In this document: positions 1-7,731 of the stretch, one piece after another
How the letters are laid out: each line of letters starts with the position of its first letter
How positions within the stretch are numbered: position 1 is the stretch's first letter
Source of the DNA: Chitinophagaceae bacterium IBVUCB2
GTDB taxonomy: Bacteria > Bacteroidota > Bacteroidia > Chitinophagales > Chitinophagaceae
DNA: 64,000 nucleotides
Reading direction: 5' to 3'
Assembly: GCA_002127295.1 (NCBI GenBank)
Contig: NFUV01000001.1
Coordinates: 2,180,538 to 2,244,537, forward strand
Translations under genes and position numbers: made by a program
The notes under the pieces: generated by a model
Seen by the model: the letters and a program-made list of their open reading frames with translations, nothing else
What the model was told of the DNA's origin: nothing
Databases searched by the model: none

Positions 1-1
1 A

Positions 2-208
2 GCAAAAGATCTTCAAAAAATTCCGGAGATAGTGCGATTGAATTATACAACCGGCAACTACAGCATGTTTGCTGAAATAGTTTGTAAGGATATTACGCAA
101 CTTCGGTTTGTGCTACATGATCAGTTACAAAAAATAAAAGGCATTGAACGAACAGAAACTTTTATATCACTCGACGAAAGTTTTAGCCGGAATGTAAAAG
201 TGATGTAG
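2..208 (+). CDS. Lrp/AsnC family regulator, C-terminal end only
   Basis: This is the last 68 codons of a gene cut by the window edge, ending in TAG. The peptide reads like the ligand-binding (RAM/AsnC) half of an Lrp-type regulator: a beta strand with 'VRLNYTTGNYSMFAEIV', a helix 'DITQLRFVLHDQLQKIKGI', then 'ERTETFISLDESF'. Full-length members have an N-terminal winged helix and regulate amino-acid metabolism or transport as octamers. The DNA-binding half lies outside the window, so targets cannot be inferred. The family call rests on pattern recognition of a short fragment. Confidence 0.6.
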   Translation, partial: AKDLQKIPEIVRLNYTTGNYSMFAEIVCKDITQLRFVLHDQLQKIKGIERTETFISLDESFSRNVKVM

Positions 209-228
209 CCAGCTTTGGTTTTTCATGG

Positions 229-267
229 CATCGTCCCTTGCGTCGCACACTTGTACTTTCTGTTCGC
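229..267 (-). repeat. Dispersed 39-bp repeat, copy 1 (inverted relative to copy 2)
   Basis: The reverse complement of this stretch matches 7625-7663 at 37 of 39 positions by eye. The shared core begins GCGAACAGAAAGTACAAG and ends GACGATG. Both copies are intergenic and lie just after a stop codon: here 20 bp after the Lrp gene, there 17 bp after the MarR gene. Outside the core the flanks diverge. It is not a known insertion-sequence end that I recognise. Confidence 0.8.
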
Positions 268-322
268 TCATGAACCGCAGATTCGTCGGCTCTAAATAAT
301 TTAAACACTTTCTTAGAATGTA

Positions 323-1771
323 ATGAAAGAGTTGTCTAAGTTTTACTCTTCACTCGGGCTGCTGATTATACTAAATATAATCATCAAGCCGCTATGGATC
401 TTTGGTATCGACAGGCAAGTCCAAAATGTTGTTGGTACAGAAACTTACGGTGTTTATTTTTCATTGCTCAATTTCACTATCGTATTTAGTTTTTTGCTCG
501 ATTGGGGTCTCACTGCTTTTTTTAATCGCCAGTTAGCAGCTAATCGAAATAGTTATATAGATAATGCCGGAACTTTTATTATCATCAAACTATTTTTTTC
601 TTTTTTGTATGCAGTTATTGTATTTGCTACCGCTTATTTTTTAGGGGTAAAACAATGGAGTATTCTTATTGCTGTTATTCTAATACAAATCCTTACCTCT
701 TTATTTATTTTCTTTAGAAGCATTGTTACAGCGCATCAATGGTTTAAAACGGATGCCTGGCTTTCCATAATTGATAAATTGCTCATGATCTTTATCTGCG
801 GAAGCTTTTTATTATTTCCTGCCGTTACGGGTATTATAACTATTCATAAATTTTTATGGATACAAATTACATGTACAGCATTGGCACTTTTAACTGTGCT
901 TACACTTATCAATAAAAAAGGTGTGCAGCTTTCTTTTAATTCAAAAGCGTTACCAAATAAAAACTTAATACGGGTAGCGCTGCCCTTTGGAATTATTATT
1001 TTATTGATGTCGGTTCATAACAGGCTCGATGCTTTTTTATTAGAACGACTACACCCCAACGGAGCTTATGAGGCAGGTATTTATGCAGGAGCTTATCGTT
1101 TATTGGATGCAGCTAATATGATCGGTTATTTACTCGCCTCTTTTTTATTGCCTTTTATTGCCCGCCAATCCGGTGAAGACAAAAAGATCGATGAAGTAGT
1201 ATTAAACAGTCGCCACCTGTTACTGATAATTGCGATTTTCGTTAGTACGACCACCATCTTCCTCGCTCCGTGGATACAACAATTATTATATCATAATTCC
1301 AATGCAGATGGCATAGCTGTTTTGAAATGGTGCTTACCGGCATTGATCGGCTATTCTTTACTGCAGGTTTATGGAACAGTACTCACAGCCAATGGACAAA
1401 TTGTACAGTTTTGTTACATTGTTTTGCTTTCTGTACTATTGAATATTGTATTGAACCTGTTGTTGATACCAGTTCATGGGGCTAAGGGATGTGCTATGAC
1501 CGCTATTATAAGCCAGGCATTTTGTGGTATTTCAACGATGCTATACGTACAAAAAAAGGCCGGAATAAAAATGCACTTATCTTCCCTGTTAATCTATACT
1601 TCTATTGCAGCATTGCTTTGCGGTTTTTATTACCTGGCAGGCCGGACAGGAGTTAATGAATGGATGGTTTTAGCTGGCGCAGTAATAGTAGTATTAATAA
1701 CAACCACTATTCTTTTCAAATTAATTAACCCGAATGAGTGGCGAAGCCTGATTCAACAAAAAAATAGTTAA
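323..1771 (+). CDS. Polysaccharide/lipid flippase (Wzx-like, MVF superfamily)
   Basis: A 482-residue integral membrane protein with about 14 hydrophobic segments spread over its whole length. It has the basic loops and overall pattern of Wzx/MurJ-type flippases that move undecaprenyl-linked oligosaccharide across the inner membrane. The start is ATG at 323; an ATG just before it is followed at once by TAA. The next gene is a Wzz-like chain-length protein 9 bp downstream and then an O-antigen ligase, which supports a role in O-antigen or capsule export. The substrate cannot be read from the sequence. Confidence 0.8.
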   Translation: MKELSKFYSSLGLLIILNIIIKPLWIFGIDRQVQNVVGTETYGVYFSLLNFTIVFSFLLDWGLTAFFNRQLAANRNSYIDNAGTFIIIKLFFSFLYAVIVFATAYFLGVKQWSILIAVILIQILTSLFIFFRSIVTAHQWFKTDAWLSIIDKLLMIFICGSFLLFPAVTGIITIHKFLWIQITCTALALLTVLTLINKKGVQLSFNSKALPNKNLIRVALPFGIIILLMSVHNRLDAFLLERLHPNGAYEAGIYAGAYRLLDAANMIGYLLASFLLPFIARQSGEDKKIDEVVLNSRHLLLIIAIFVSTTTIFLAPWIQQLLYHNSNADGIAVLKWCLPALIGYSLLQVYGTVLTANGQIVQFCYIVLLSVLLNIVLNLLLIPVHGAKGCAMTAIISQAFCGISTMLYVQKKAGIKMHLSSLLIYTSIAALLCGFYYLAGRTGVNEWMVLAGAVIVVLITTTILFKLINPNEWRSLIQQKNS

Positions 1772-1780
1772 CTTAATTCA

Positions 1781-2590
1781 ATGCCGGATATATTTAGCCT
1801 TATACAAAATTGGTGGAAACAGATTCTTGCTGTTGTAGTGTTTTCTTTGCTCACAGTGGGAGTTATTACTTTTTTGAAACCGCAGCAATATCTTTCTGTT
1901 GCCACAGCAGTGCCGGCCAGCTCTTTTGCAGCAGACAGATCGAAAATATTTAATGAGAATGTGCAGGCTTTGTATTCAGCACTTGGCACCCCTGATGATT
2001 TGGATATGATATTGGGTACTGCGAAACTCGATACGGTTTATTTGGCCGTTACAGATCAGTTTAATTTGTTTGATCACTATAAAACTTCTGAAAAAGGAGA
2101 GGCCGCAAGAAGAAAAGCGGCTTCCCGGCTAAAAAAGAATACTAAAGTAATGAAGAGTGAGTATGGCGAATTAAAAGTAAAAGTATGGGATACGGATAAT
2201 AATCTGGCCCCCCAATTAGCCAATACTATAATGAATGAACTGCAATCCATTCATCAAAATTTGCAAAGTGCAGGAAATGAATCTGCATTGAATGGGTTGA
2301 TGAAAGGGAAAGCAAAATTGCAAATGCAAATTGATAGCTCTTTGATGTCTCCTGAAAAAAGACCAGAGTTTTTAAAACGGATTGAAGAATATGAAAAGCT
2401 GATTGGTGAATACCAGCTGATGGTAGATAGTAAACCGCCATCAATAATAATAGTAGAACAGGCAAAATCCTCTAACTGGCCGGATAGGCCAAGAAGAATC
2501 CAGGTAATGATTGCAACCGGAATGCTGAGTTTTCTGTTTGCTTTGCTTGCCGCTTTAGTACTACAAAGAAGAAAAACCTCTAACCAGTGA
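1781..2590 (+). CDS. Wzz-like chain-length determinant protein
   Basis: A 269-residue protein with the Wzz topology: a short cytoplasmic start, a first membrane helix at about residues 14-33, a long charged periplasmic region with coiled-coil-like stretches (about 125-215), and a second helix at about 240-262. The second helix is preceded by the proline-containing stretch 'NWPDRPRR', as is usual for Wzz. It has no C-terminal kinase domain, so it is not a full Wzc. Such proteins set polymer length together with a Wzy polymerase or ligase. It lies between a flippase and an O-antigen ligase, and its TGA overlaps the GTG start of the next gene, so the two are probably translationally coupled. Confidence 0.75.
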   Translation: MPDIFSLIQNWWKQILAVVVFSLLTVGVITFLKPQQYLSVATAVPASSFAADRSKIFNENVQALYSALGTPDDLDMILGTAKLDTVYLAVTDQFNLFDHYKTSEKGEAARRKAASRLKKNTKVMKSEYGELKVKVWDTDNNLAPQLANTIMNELQSIHQNLQSAGNESALNGLMKGKAKLQMQIDSSLMSPEKRPEFLKRIEEYEKLIGEYQLMVDSKPPSIIIVEQAKSSNWPDRPRRIQVMIATGMLSFLFALLAALVLQRRKTSNQ

Positions 2591-4041
2591 CAGGCGCTGT
2601 AAACAAATCTGGTTACCTGTTTGCTGTATTGGCCGCATTGTTTATTTCCTTTCTTGCTGCAGCTGTCATTACGGAAGAATATTTCATTATCGCTGCGCCA
2701 TTTGCAGTATTGGTTTTTTATGCAGGATGGCAACATACGAAAATCGTTTTCTTTTTGTTATTGGCTACGCTGCCTTTTTCATTTGAGTATAATTTTTCTC
2801 CCGAATTGGGGACGGATATTCCGGATGAGTTTTTAATGTTGCTCACATCGCTGCTATTCTTTGCGTATTGGCTGTATTTCCCAAAAGCAATCAATAAAAA
2901 TGTTTTACAACACCCTGTTATTATTTTACTTCTTGTTGTTATCTCTTGGAGTTTTCTGTCTGTAGCATTTTCAAGCAATCCGGGCATTTCAATAAAATAC
3001 TTGCTGGCAAAAGGTTGGTATATCGGTGCATTTGTATTAGCACCATTAATCGTATTCAAAGAGAAAAGGAACATTATAACTGCATCGGTTGTTTTAGTTA
3101 CTTCCATGCTGGTTGTTACTTTAATTTCTTTAGCCCGTCATTACCGGGAGGGATTCAGTTTTGCAACCATAAACGAAGCCGTTAGTCCTTTTTTTAGAAA
3201 CCATGTTAATTATTCGGCAATGCTGGTTTGTATAGTGCCGGTATTGTTTGCTTTTTATCGTTTTGCTACTACCAAAAACCAGAAACTATTTCTTGCAGCG
3301 GCAATTGCACTTACATTGATTGCTTTATTTTATTCGTATGCAAGAGGGGCATGGCTGGCATTAGCGGTAGCAGCTATTTCGTTGGGGCTCATCAAAAAGA
3401 AACTACTCTTCTATTCATACATTGTGGCCATACTTATTGCTATTGGATTCTTTTTTTGGATAAAAAAAGAGGATCGCTACCTGCTGTATGCACATGATTA
3501 TAAAACAACCATCTTTCATAAGAACTTTGGTGAGCACCTGGTATCTACCTATAAATTAAACGATGTTTCTACTGCAGAACGTTTTTATCGATGGATTGCA
3601 GGAGTTAGAATGATAAAAGATAACTGGCTTACTGGTTATGGGCCTAATACGTTTTATGATAACTATAAAGGATATGCAGTGCCGGCATATAAAACATGGG
3701 TAAGTGATAATCCTGAACGATCAACGGTACATAATTATTTTTTACTCATCACAATTGAACAGGGAATTCCGGGATTGATTTTTTTCCTGCTGCTGCTTGG
3801 AGCCCTATTTTATTATTCACAATATTTATATGATCGGGTTAAAGATGAGTTTTATAGAACAGCAGCTCTTGTTACCGGTGTTGTGCTGGCAATGATCATG
3901 ACGGTTAATTTTCTCAGTGACTTAATTGAAACAGACAAAGTGGGTAGTCTTTTCTTTTTGTGTTTGTCTATGCTGGTAGTTATTGATATAAATACAACAA
4001 AGAAATTAAATTCTTCCTCTTACATTCAACGCATCTCTTAA
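2587..4041 (+). CDS. O-antigen ligase/polymerase family protein (Wzy_C)
   Basis: A 484-residue polytopic membrane protein. The family signature is a helix containing 'YSYARGAW' near residue 250, followed by a large periplasmic loop (about 290-380) with 'TGYGPNTF' and 'HNYFLLITIEQGIPG'. WaaL-type ligases join O-antigen to lipid A-core; polymerases and some glycosyl transferases share the fold, so ligase against polymerase is not settled. The start is GTG at 2587, overlapping the TGA of the Wzz-like gene by four bases. The last 36 bases overlap the end of the convergent permease gene, so the final residues of both proteins are encoded on opposite strands of the same DNA. Confidence 0.8.
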   Translation: MTGAVNKSGYLFAVLAALFISFLAAAVITEEYFIIAAPFAVLVFYAGWQHTKIVFFLLLATLPFSFEYNFSPELGTDIPDEFLMLLTSLLFFAYWLYFPKAINKNVLQHPVIILLLVVISWSFLSVAFSSNPGISIKYLLAKGWYIGAFVLAPLIVFKEKRNIITASVVLVTSMLVVTLISLARHYREGFSFATINEAVSPFFRNHVNYSAMLVCIVPVLFAFYRFATTKNQKLFLAAAIALTLIALFYSYARGAWLALAVAAISLGLIKKKLLFYSYIVAILIAIGFFFWIKKEDRYLLYAHDYKTTIFHKNFGEHLVSTYKLNDVSTAERFYRWIAGVRMIKDNWLTGYGPNTFYDNYKGYAVPAYKTWVSDNPERSTVHNYFLLITIEQGIPGLIFFLLLLGALFYYSQYLYDRVKDEFYRTAALVTGVVLAMIMTVNFLSDLIETDKVGSLFFLCLSMLVVIDINTTKKLNSSSYIQRIS

Positions 4042-5091
4042 ACCATTTCCCAATAAATTAAAAGCAAGTACGAGTAACATAATGGCGAAGCCGGGAGCTA
4101 ATGCCAGCATGGGATTTTGTGTGATGATGAAATTGTAATTCTCTTTTATCATTAAGCCCCAACTTGGTTGCGGAGGCTGTACACCAATGCCTAAAAAGCT
4201 TAAACCAGCTTCAATAACAATGGCGGAAGCGAAATTACTGGCTGCAATAACCATGACTGGTCCCATGATATTGGGCCAGATATGACGAACAATAATTCTG
4301 AAATTTGAATAGCCTAATGCTTTTGATGCTTCTACATATTCTAACTCCCGCACCCCTAATACCTGGCCTCTTACTAATCTTGCAACGTTAACCCACATGG
4401 TTAATCCTACGGCGATAAAGACTTGCCAAAAACCCTTCCCTAATGCTAATGTAATCGCAAAAACAAGCAGTAAAGTAGGAATGCTCCAGATAACATTGAT
4501 GAACCACATGATCACATCATCTATTCTTCCCCGAAAGTAACCCGCTAACGAACCGAGTATTAATCCGATGCTCAACGAAATGATAACAGTAATTAGTCCT
4601 ACACTTAAACTTACTCTTGTGCCAACAATGATGCGGCTTAAAATATCCCTGCCATATTTATCGGTGCCTATGGGAAATTTCAATTGAGCAATTACTTTCT
4701 CATGTAACTGTGATCGGTGATAGGCTTGTCGTTCTGTCACACCTTCATCAATATATTTTTGAACGATCATGCTATCTGCCTTTTGTTCATAAGTTGTAAC
4801 AGGAATATAATAATAAGCATCTTCTTTGCCATTCACCAGCTGCTGGAAAAAACCAGTCTCTGCAACATCTTTATCTTTTCGCACTTTAATAAAATCTTGT
4901 TTAAAGCCGGGTTTTTTACCATCGATTTCAACGATTATTCTATTGGAATAAGGAGAGGAGTCTGGTGCAATAAAATAAGCGAAGATGGCAATCAGTACTG
5001 CCACTATAATAATGATCAATCCAAAAACAGCGCCTTTGTTTTTTTTTAGGCGTCGCCATGCTGCCGCCTGGAATGATTGAGATTGAGACAT
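4006..5091 (-). CDS. ABC transporter permease, OppC/DppC type
   Basis: A 361-residue inner-membrane permease of the peptide/nickel importer family. TM1 is at about 18-42 with an OppC-type N-terminus. The binding-protein-dependent transport domain starts near 'GTDKYGRDILSR' (about 143-155). The cytoplasmic EAA loop that contacts the ATPase is at about 252-275 ('EASKALGYSNF'). Between TM1 and TM2 lies an unusually long, charged periplasmic insert (about 45-140). No OppA, B, D or F partner is nearby; the upstream genes on the same strand are a GT2 and a hydrolase. A TATCTTTC box ends 4 nt before the ATG. Confidence 0.85.
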   Translation of the reverse strand: MSQSQSFQAAAWRRLKKNKGAVFGLIIIIVAVLIAIFAYFIAPDSSPYSNRIIVEIDGKKPGFKQDFIKVRKDKDVAETGFFQQLVNGKEDAYYYIPVTTYEQKADSMIVQKYIDEGVTERQAYHRSQLHEKVIAQLKFPIGTDKYGRDILSRIIVGTRVSLSVGLITVIISLSIGLILGSLAGYFRGRIDDVIMWFINVIWSIPTLLLVFAITLALGKGFWQVFIAVGLTMWVNVARLVRGQVLGVRELEYVEASKALGYSNFRIIVRHIWPNIMGPVMVIAASNFASAIVIEAGLSFLGIGVQPPQPSWGLMIKENYNFIITQNPMLALAPGFAIMLLVLAFNLLGNGLRDALNVRGRI

Positions 5092-5095
5092 GCCG

Positions 5096-5103
5096 GAAAG
5101 ATA
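5096..5103 (-). promoter_or_regulatory. Possible -7 box for the OppC-type gene
   Basis: On the minus strand TATCTTTC lies 4 nt before the ATG at 5091. It matches the Bacteroidota -7 consensus TAnnTTTG except for the last base. If used, transcription would start at or within a base or two of the start codon. Confidence 0.35.
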
Positions 5104-5140
5104 AGCTAAGAGTGTAAAAGAGAAAAGAGTTGATATTCTT

Positions 5141-6256
5141 TTAACTCACCTTTCTTCCTTTCCATTCATATTTACCAAATTGGCCAAACAGGCCGGAAAT
5201 AATTGTATAAAAAATATGCAAAGGCTGGAAAAAGAAAAACAGTTTAACAGCCCACTGCTTTTCAAAGAAGTTGGATACGCTGATAAAAAAAGGTAATTCG
5301 ACCAATGTTTTTGCAACCCATAGAATGGCAGCGTATAACCAATATTGTGTGCTCCAAAAACCAGCAACTAGTAATACGGCGAAAGAAAGGTTTATAAGAT
5401 AAACGAGTAAGAGTACAGGTAAAATTCTTTTATCATTATACACACTGGCTTTGCTGGCCCAGCGTATGCGCTGAGTAAAAAATGATTTCCAGGTGTACAT
5501 GGGTTCCGTACTTACAATAGCTTCTTTTGATTTCAGGTAATGCACTTTGCCAGGGTATTCTTTTACTATTTTATGCATTAGCAGCATATCATCACCAGAG
5601 GCAATATGGTCAATACCTGAAAAGCCATTCACCTGATAAAAAGCATTTCGATCATACGCAAGATTAGCACCATTGCACATTGACATTTTTTGGTTGGCAA
5701 CAACAGCTCCGGTAATTCCTTGTAATACCATAAAATCCATCGCCTGGAAGATTTGTAGTACTGAAGAATTACAATTTATCACCACGGGGGCAGCGATAAA
5801 TCCAGCTTCTTTTTCTTCTTTGAAGGAGGCAATAGTTTGTAACCAGTTTGTTGATGGTAAGCAATCAGCATCTGTTGTAACAATCAATTCGCTGGTAGCA
5901 GCAGCAATGCCTGTTTCAATTGCTTTCTTTTTATAAGAATTGATAGCATCTTCTTTTAATTGAATCAGCTTTACAAATGAGAATTGCTGAACAATAGATG
6001 CGGTGCTGTCTGTTGAGTGATCATCAACTACAATTATTTCAGTGTGTTCTTTTGGATAAGATTGATTATCTAAAGCCTCTAATAATTTTCGGATGTTGTT
6101 TTCTTCGTTTCTTGCGGGAATGATAACGGAGATTTTTATTTGTGTTGTTTCATTTGTTGGTTTAAATATAGAGATGGAACTCCATGTCCGCCAATAATAA
6201 ATAATCAGCAGGCTATAAAGAATAAAGAATACTATAACGATGTAGAGAAGGGTCAT
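5141..6256 (-). CDS. Membrane-anchored family 2 glycosyltransferase
   Basis: A 371-residue protein with an N-terminal membrane helix (about 3-22) and a GT-A domain with 'SVIIPARNEENN', 'VVDDHS', 'TTDADC' (the DxD metal site), 'GDDMLLMHK' and 'QRIRWASK'. C-terminal membrane helices follow. The ED/QxxRW-like motif points to a processive or lipid-linked GT2 acting on undecaprenyl or lipid acceptors at the inner membrane. ATG at 6256 is preferred to the in-frame TTG four codons earlier. The gene follows the hydrolase gene by 18 bp and precedes the OppC gene by 49 bp on the same strand, so a shared transcript is likely. The acceptor is unknown. Confidence 0.85.
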   Translation of the reverse strand: MTLLYIVIVFFILYSLLIIYYWRTWSSISIFKPTNETTQIKISVIIPARNEENNIRKLLEALDNQSYPKEHTEIIVVDDHSTDSTASIVQQFSFVKLIQLKEDAINSYKKKAIETGIAAATSELIVTTDADCLPSTNWLQTIASFKEEKEAGFIAAPVVINCNSSVLQIFQAMDFMVLQGITGAVVANQKMSMCNGANLAYDRNAFYQVNGFSGIDHIASGDDMLLMHKIVKEYPGKVHYLKSKEAIVSTEPMYTWKSFFTQRIRWASKASVYNDKRILPVLLLVYLINLSFAVLLVAGFWSTQYWLYAAILWVAKTLVELPFFISVSNFFEKQWAVKLFFFFQPLHIFYTIISGLFGQFGKYEWKGRKVS

Positions 6257-6274
6257 GTAATTCGACAAAACTAA

Positions 6275-7081
6275 TCATTGCAGCAAAGCCGGCAGTATTT
6301 CATCTGCATGTTTTTCATGCAACACCTGGTGGCCGGCATGTATTACACTAATTGTGCAGCACTCTTCAATACCTTTTTTAAATTTTTCTCCTACAGAGGA
6401 AAGAATAATGCGGTCATGCTTTCCATAAATTAGGCGGGTTCGGGTTCTATTAATTATTATCTGCTGTTTAATTTTTTTGAGATGTGGTTTCAGGTTGCGA
6501 AAAGCCGTCCACCTGGCATATAAAAGTTGGCGCACCTCAGCATCACCGATATAGTAATTAACGAATTTAAAAATGCTGGCATTAATGAGCTTTATCCGGT
6601 TCAACAGTTTTAAAAAGCCCAAGAACCAATGGGGCTTTCTCATGGTGAAAGCAAAGAATTTATTTCCCAGCCATGTTTGTGTTGCCAGCCAATACCAGAA
6701 ATTTACTTTTAAACCATCTGCAGCCAGCAGAATAAGTCTTTCCACTTTTTGGGGAATAGCTTCGTAGAGACGAAGAGCCATGCGACCGCCAAGACTAAAT
6801 CCAATTAAGGAAAATAGTCCCTTTTGCTTACCTGTAATCTGCTCTGTAATTTCTTGGAGGTCTCCTATTGTAAAATTTAGTCCTTCTTTCCATTCAGTTT
6901 TGCCGTGAAAGGGAAGGTCAATGGCATAAAAGCTATATTGATTTCCAGCATATTTAGCCAGGAATTCAAAGTTAGCAGCTGTTTCACCGTAGCCATGAAA
7001 GCAGACTGCTAGCTTCGGCCCGTTTCCAAACCTGTAGTAGCTAATAACCGAGTTCTTATATGTAAGCCATAGCTGATCCAT
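6275..7081 (-). CDS. Alpha/beta-fold hydrolase
   Basis: A 268-residue cytoplasmic hydrolase without a signal peptide. It has the oxyanion 'HGYGE' at about 29-33, the nucleophile elbow 'GFSLGG' with Ser96, an acid in 'YGKHDRI' near 220, and the His in 'HAGHQVLHEKH' near 250. This is the standard Ser-Asp-His arrangement. The substrate is not evident. It is probably the first gene of a minus-strand unit with the GT2. It is divergent from the MarR gene, from which it is separated by 85 bp that carry the MarR promoter and operator, so MarR could affect both directions. Confidence 0.8.
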   Translation of the reverse strand: MDQLWLTYKNSVISYYRFGNGPKLAVCFHGYGETAANFEFLAKYAGNQYSFYAIDLPFHGKTEWKEGLNFTIGDLQEITEQITGKQKGLFSLIGFSLGGRMALRLYEAIPQKVERLILLAADGLKVNFWYWLATQTWLGNKFFAFTMRKPHWFLGFLKLLNRIKLINASIFKFVNYYIGDAEVRQLLYARWTAFRNLKPHLKKIKQQIIINRTRTRLIYGKHDRIILSSVGEKFKKGIEECCTISVIHAGHQVLHEKHADEILPALLQ

Positions 7082-7114
7082 AGTTGAACACCGTGAATTT
7101 TACGGAAAATTAAA

Positions 7115-7145
7115 CTTGCTTATTTCAAAAATACTATTAATTTTG
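7115..7145 (+). promoter_or_regulatory. Promoter of the MarR gene
   Basis: CTTG at 7115-7118 is followed after 19 bp by TAATTTTG at 7138-7145. This fits the Bacteroidota -33/-7 pattern (TTTG, 19-21 bp, TAnnTTTG) with one mismatch in the upstream box. Transcription should begin near 7149, within the palindrome at 7147-7166. This places the promoter downstream of the TTG at 7116 and therefore argues for the ATG at 7167 as the true start. Confidence 0.7.
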
Positions 7146-7146
7146 G

Positions 7147-7166
7147 ATAGTTGCACAAACAACTAT
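7147..7166. promoter_or_regulatory. Inverted-repeat operator, probably for MarR autoregulation
   Basis: ATAGTTG and CAACTAT form perfect 7-bp arms around a 6-bp spacer, directly before the MarR start codon and overlapping the predicted transcription start. MarR-family operators are typically palindromes of this length with TTG/CAA half-sites. Binding here would block RNA polymerase. No second copy was found in front of the acyl-CoA dehydrogenase gene. Confidence 0.7.
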
Positions 7167-7607
7167 ATGCCAAACAACCAATTCAAGAAAGGAGAACTCT
7201 ACAGCTTTATTACCGGTAAAGCATCCACTGCCATTGCCCGCCGGTTACAGAAGAAATTTAATGCAGCCGGATTGAATATTACCATCGAACAATGGAGTGT
7301 ACTGTATCATTTGTGGAAACAGGAAGGCATTAGTCAGCAGGAATTGTGCAACGCTACTTTTAGAGATAAGCCAAGTATAACCAGGTTGGTTGATAACCTT
7401 GAGAAAGCGAACCTTGTAAAAAGAGTGGCTTCGGAAAATGATCGTCGTATCAATCTTATTTTTTTAACCAAGCAGGCGTTGAAATTACAGGAAGAAACAA
7501 TGGCCATTGCTGATGAAACTTTGAATGAAGCATTAATAGCTGTACCGCCAGATAAAATTGATGTGTGTAAGGAGGTGTTGCAGGTAGTGTATGATAATTT
7601 GAAATAA
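7167..7607 (+). CDS. MarR family transcriptional regulator
   Basis: A 146-residue dimeric winged-helix repressor. The recognition region is at about 45-85: 'ISQQELCNATFRDKPSITRLVDNLEKANLV', quoted here only for its 'KPSITRLVDN' recognition helix. The wing has 'ASENDRRIN'. The flanking helices form the dimer interface, which usually binds a small phenolic or acyl ligand. The start is set by a consensus promoter and operator just upstream (7115-7166). Autorepression is very likely. An acyl-CoA dehydrogenase gene follows 124 bp downstream on the same strand and a hydrolase is divergent; both are possible targets, but this is inference. Confidence 0.88.
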   Translation: MPNNQFKKGELYSFITGKASTAIARRLQKKFNAAGLNITIEQWSVLYHLWKQEGISQQELCNATFRDKPSITRLVDNLEKANLVKRVASENDRRINLIFLTKQALKLQEETMAIADETLNEALIAVPPDKIDVCKEVLQVVYDNLK

Positions 7608-7624
7608 GAGGCCTATGTTCCCTG

Positions 7625-7663
7625 GCGAACAGAAAGTACAAGAGTGCGACGCAAGAGACGATG
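7625..7663 (+). repeat. Dispersed 39-bp repeat, copy 2
   Basis: This is the direct-orientation partner of 229-267, with two mismatches. It sits between the MarR stop and the acyl-CoA dehydrogenase start. No obvious internal palindrome or ORF explains it. Confidence 0.8.
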
Positions 7664-7731
7664 ATAGTAGTAGTGTAGCCTGGTTCAAAATGAATAAAAA
7701 TAATAACGTATAAATCTTTAAAACTTTTCTT

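Noticed and set aside
2254-2736. 160-codon antisense ORF over the Wzz-like and ligase genes
   Set aside because: It is a shadow of well-supported plus-strand genes and shows no recognisable domain or start context.
7116-7166. N-terminal extension of MarR from TTG 7116
   Set aside because: The promoter and operator lie inside that extension, so it would be untranscribed; ATG 7167 is used.
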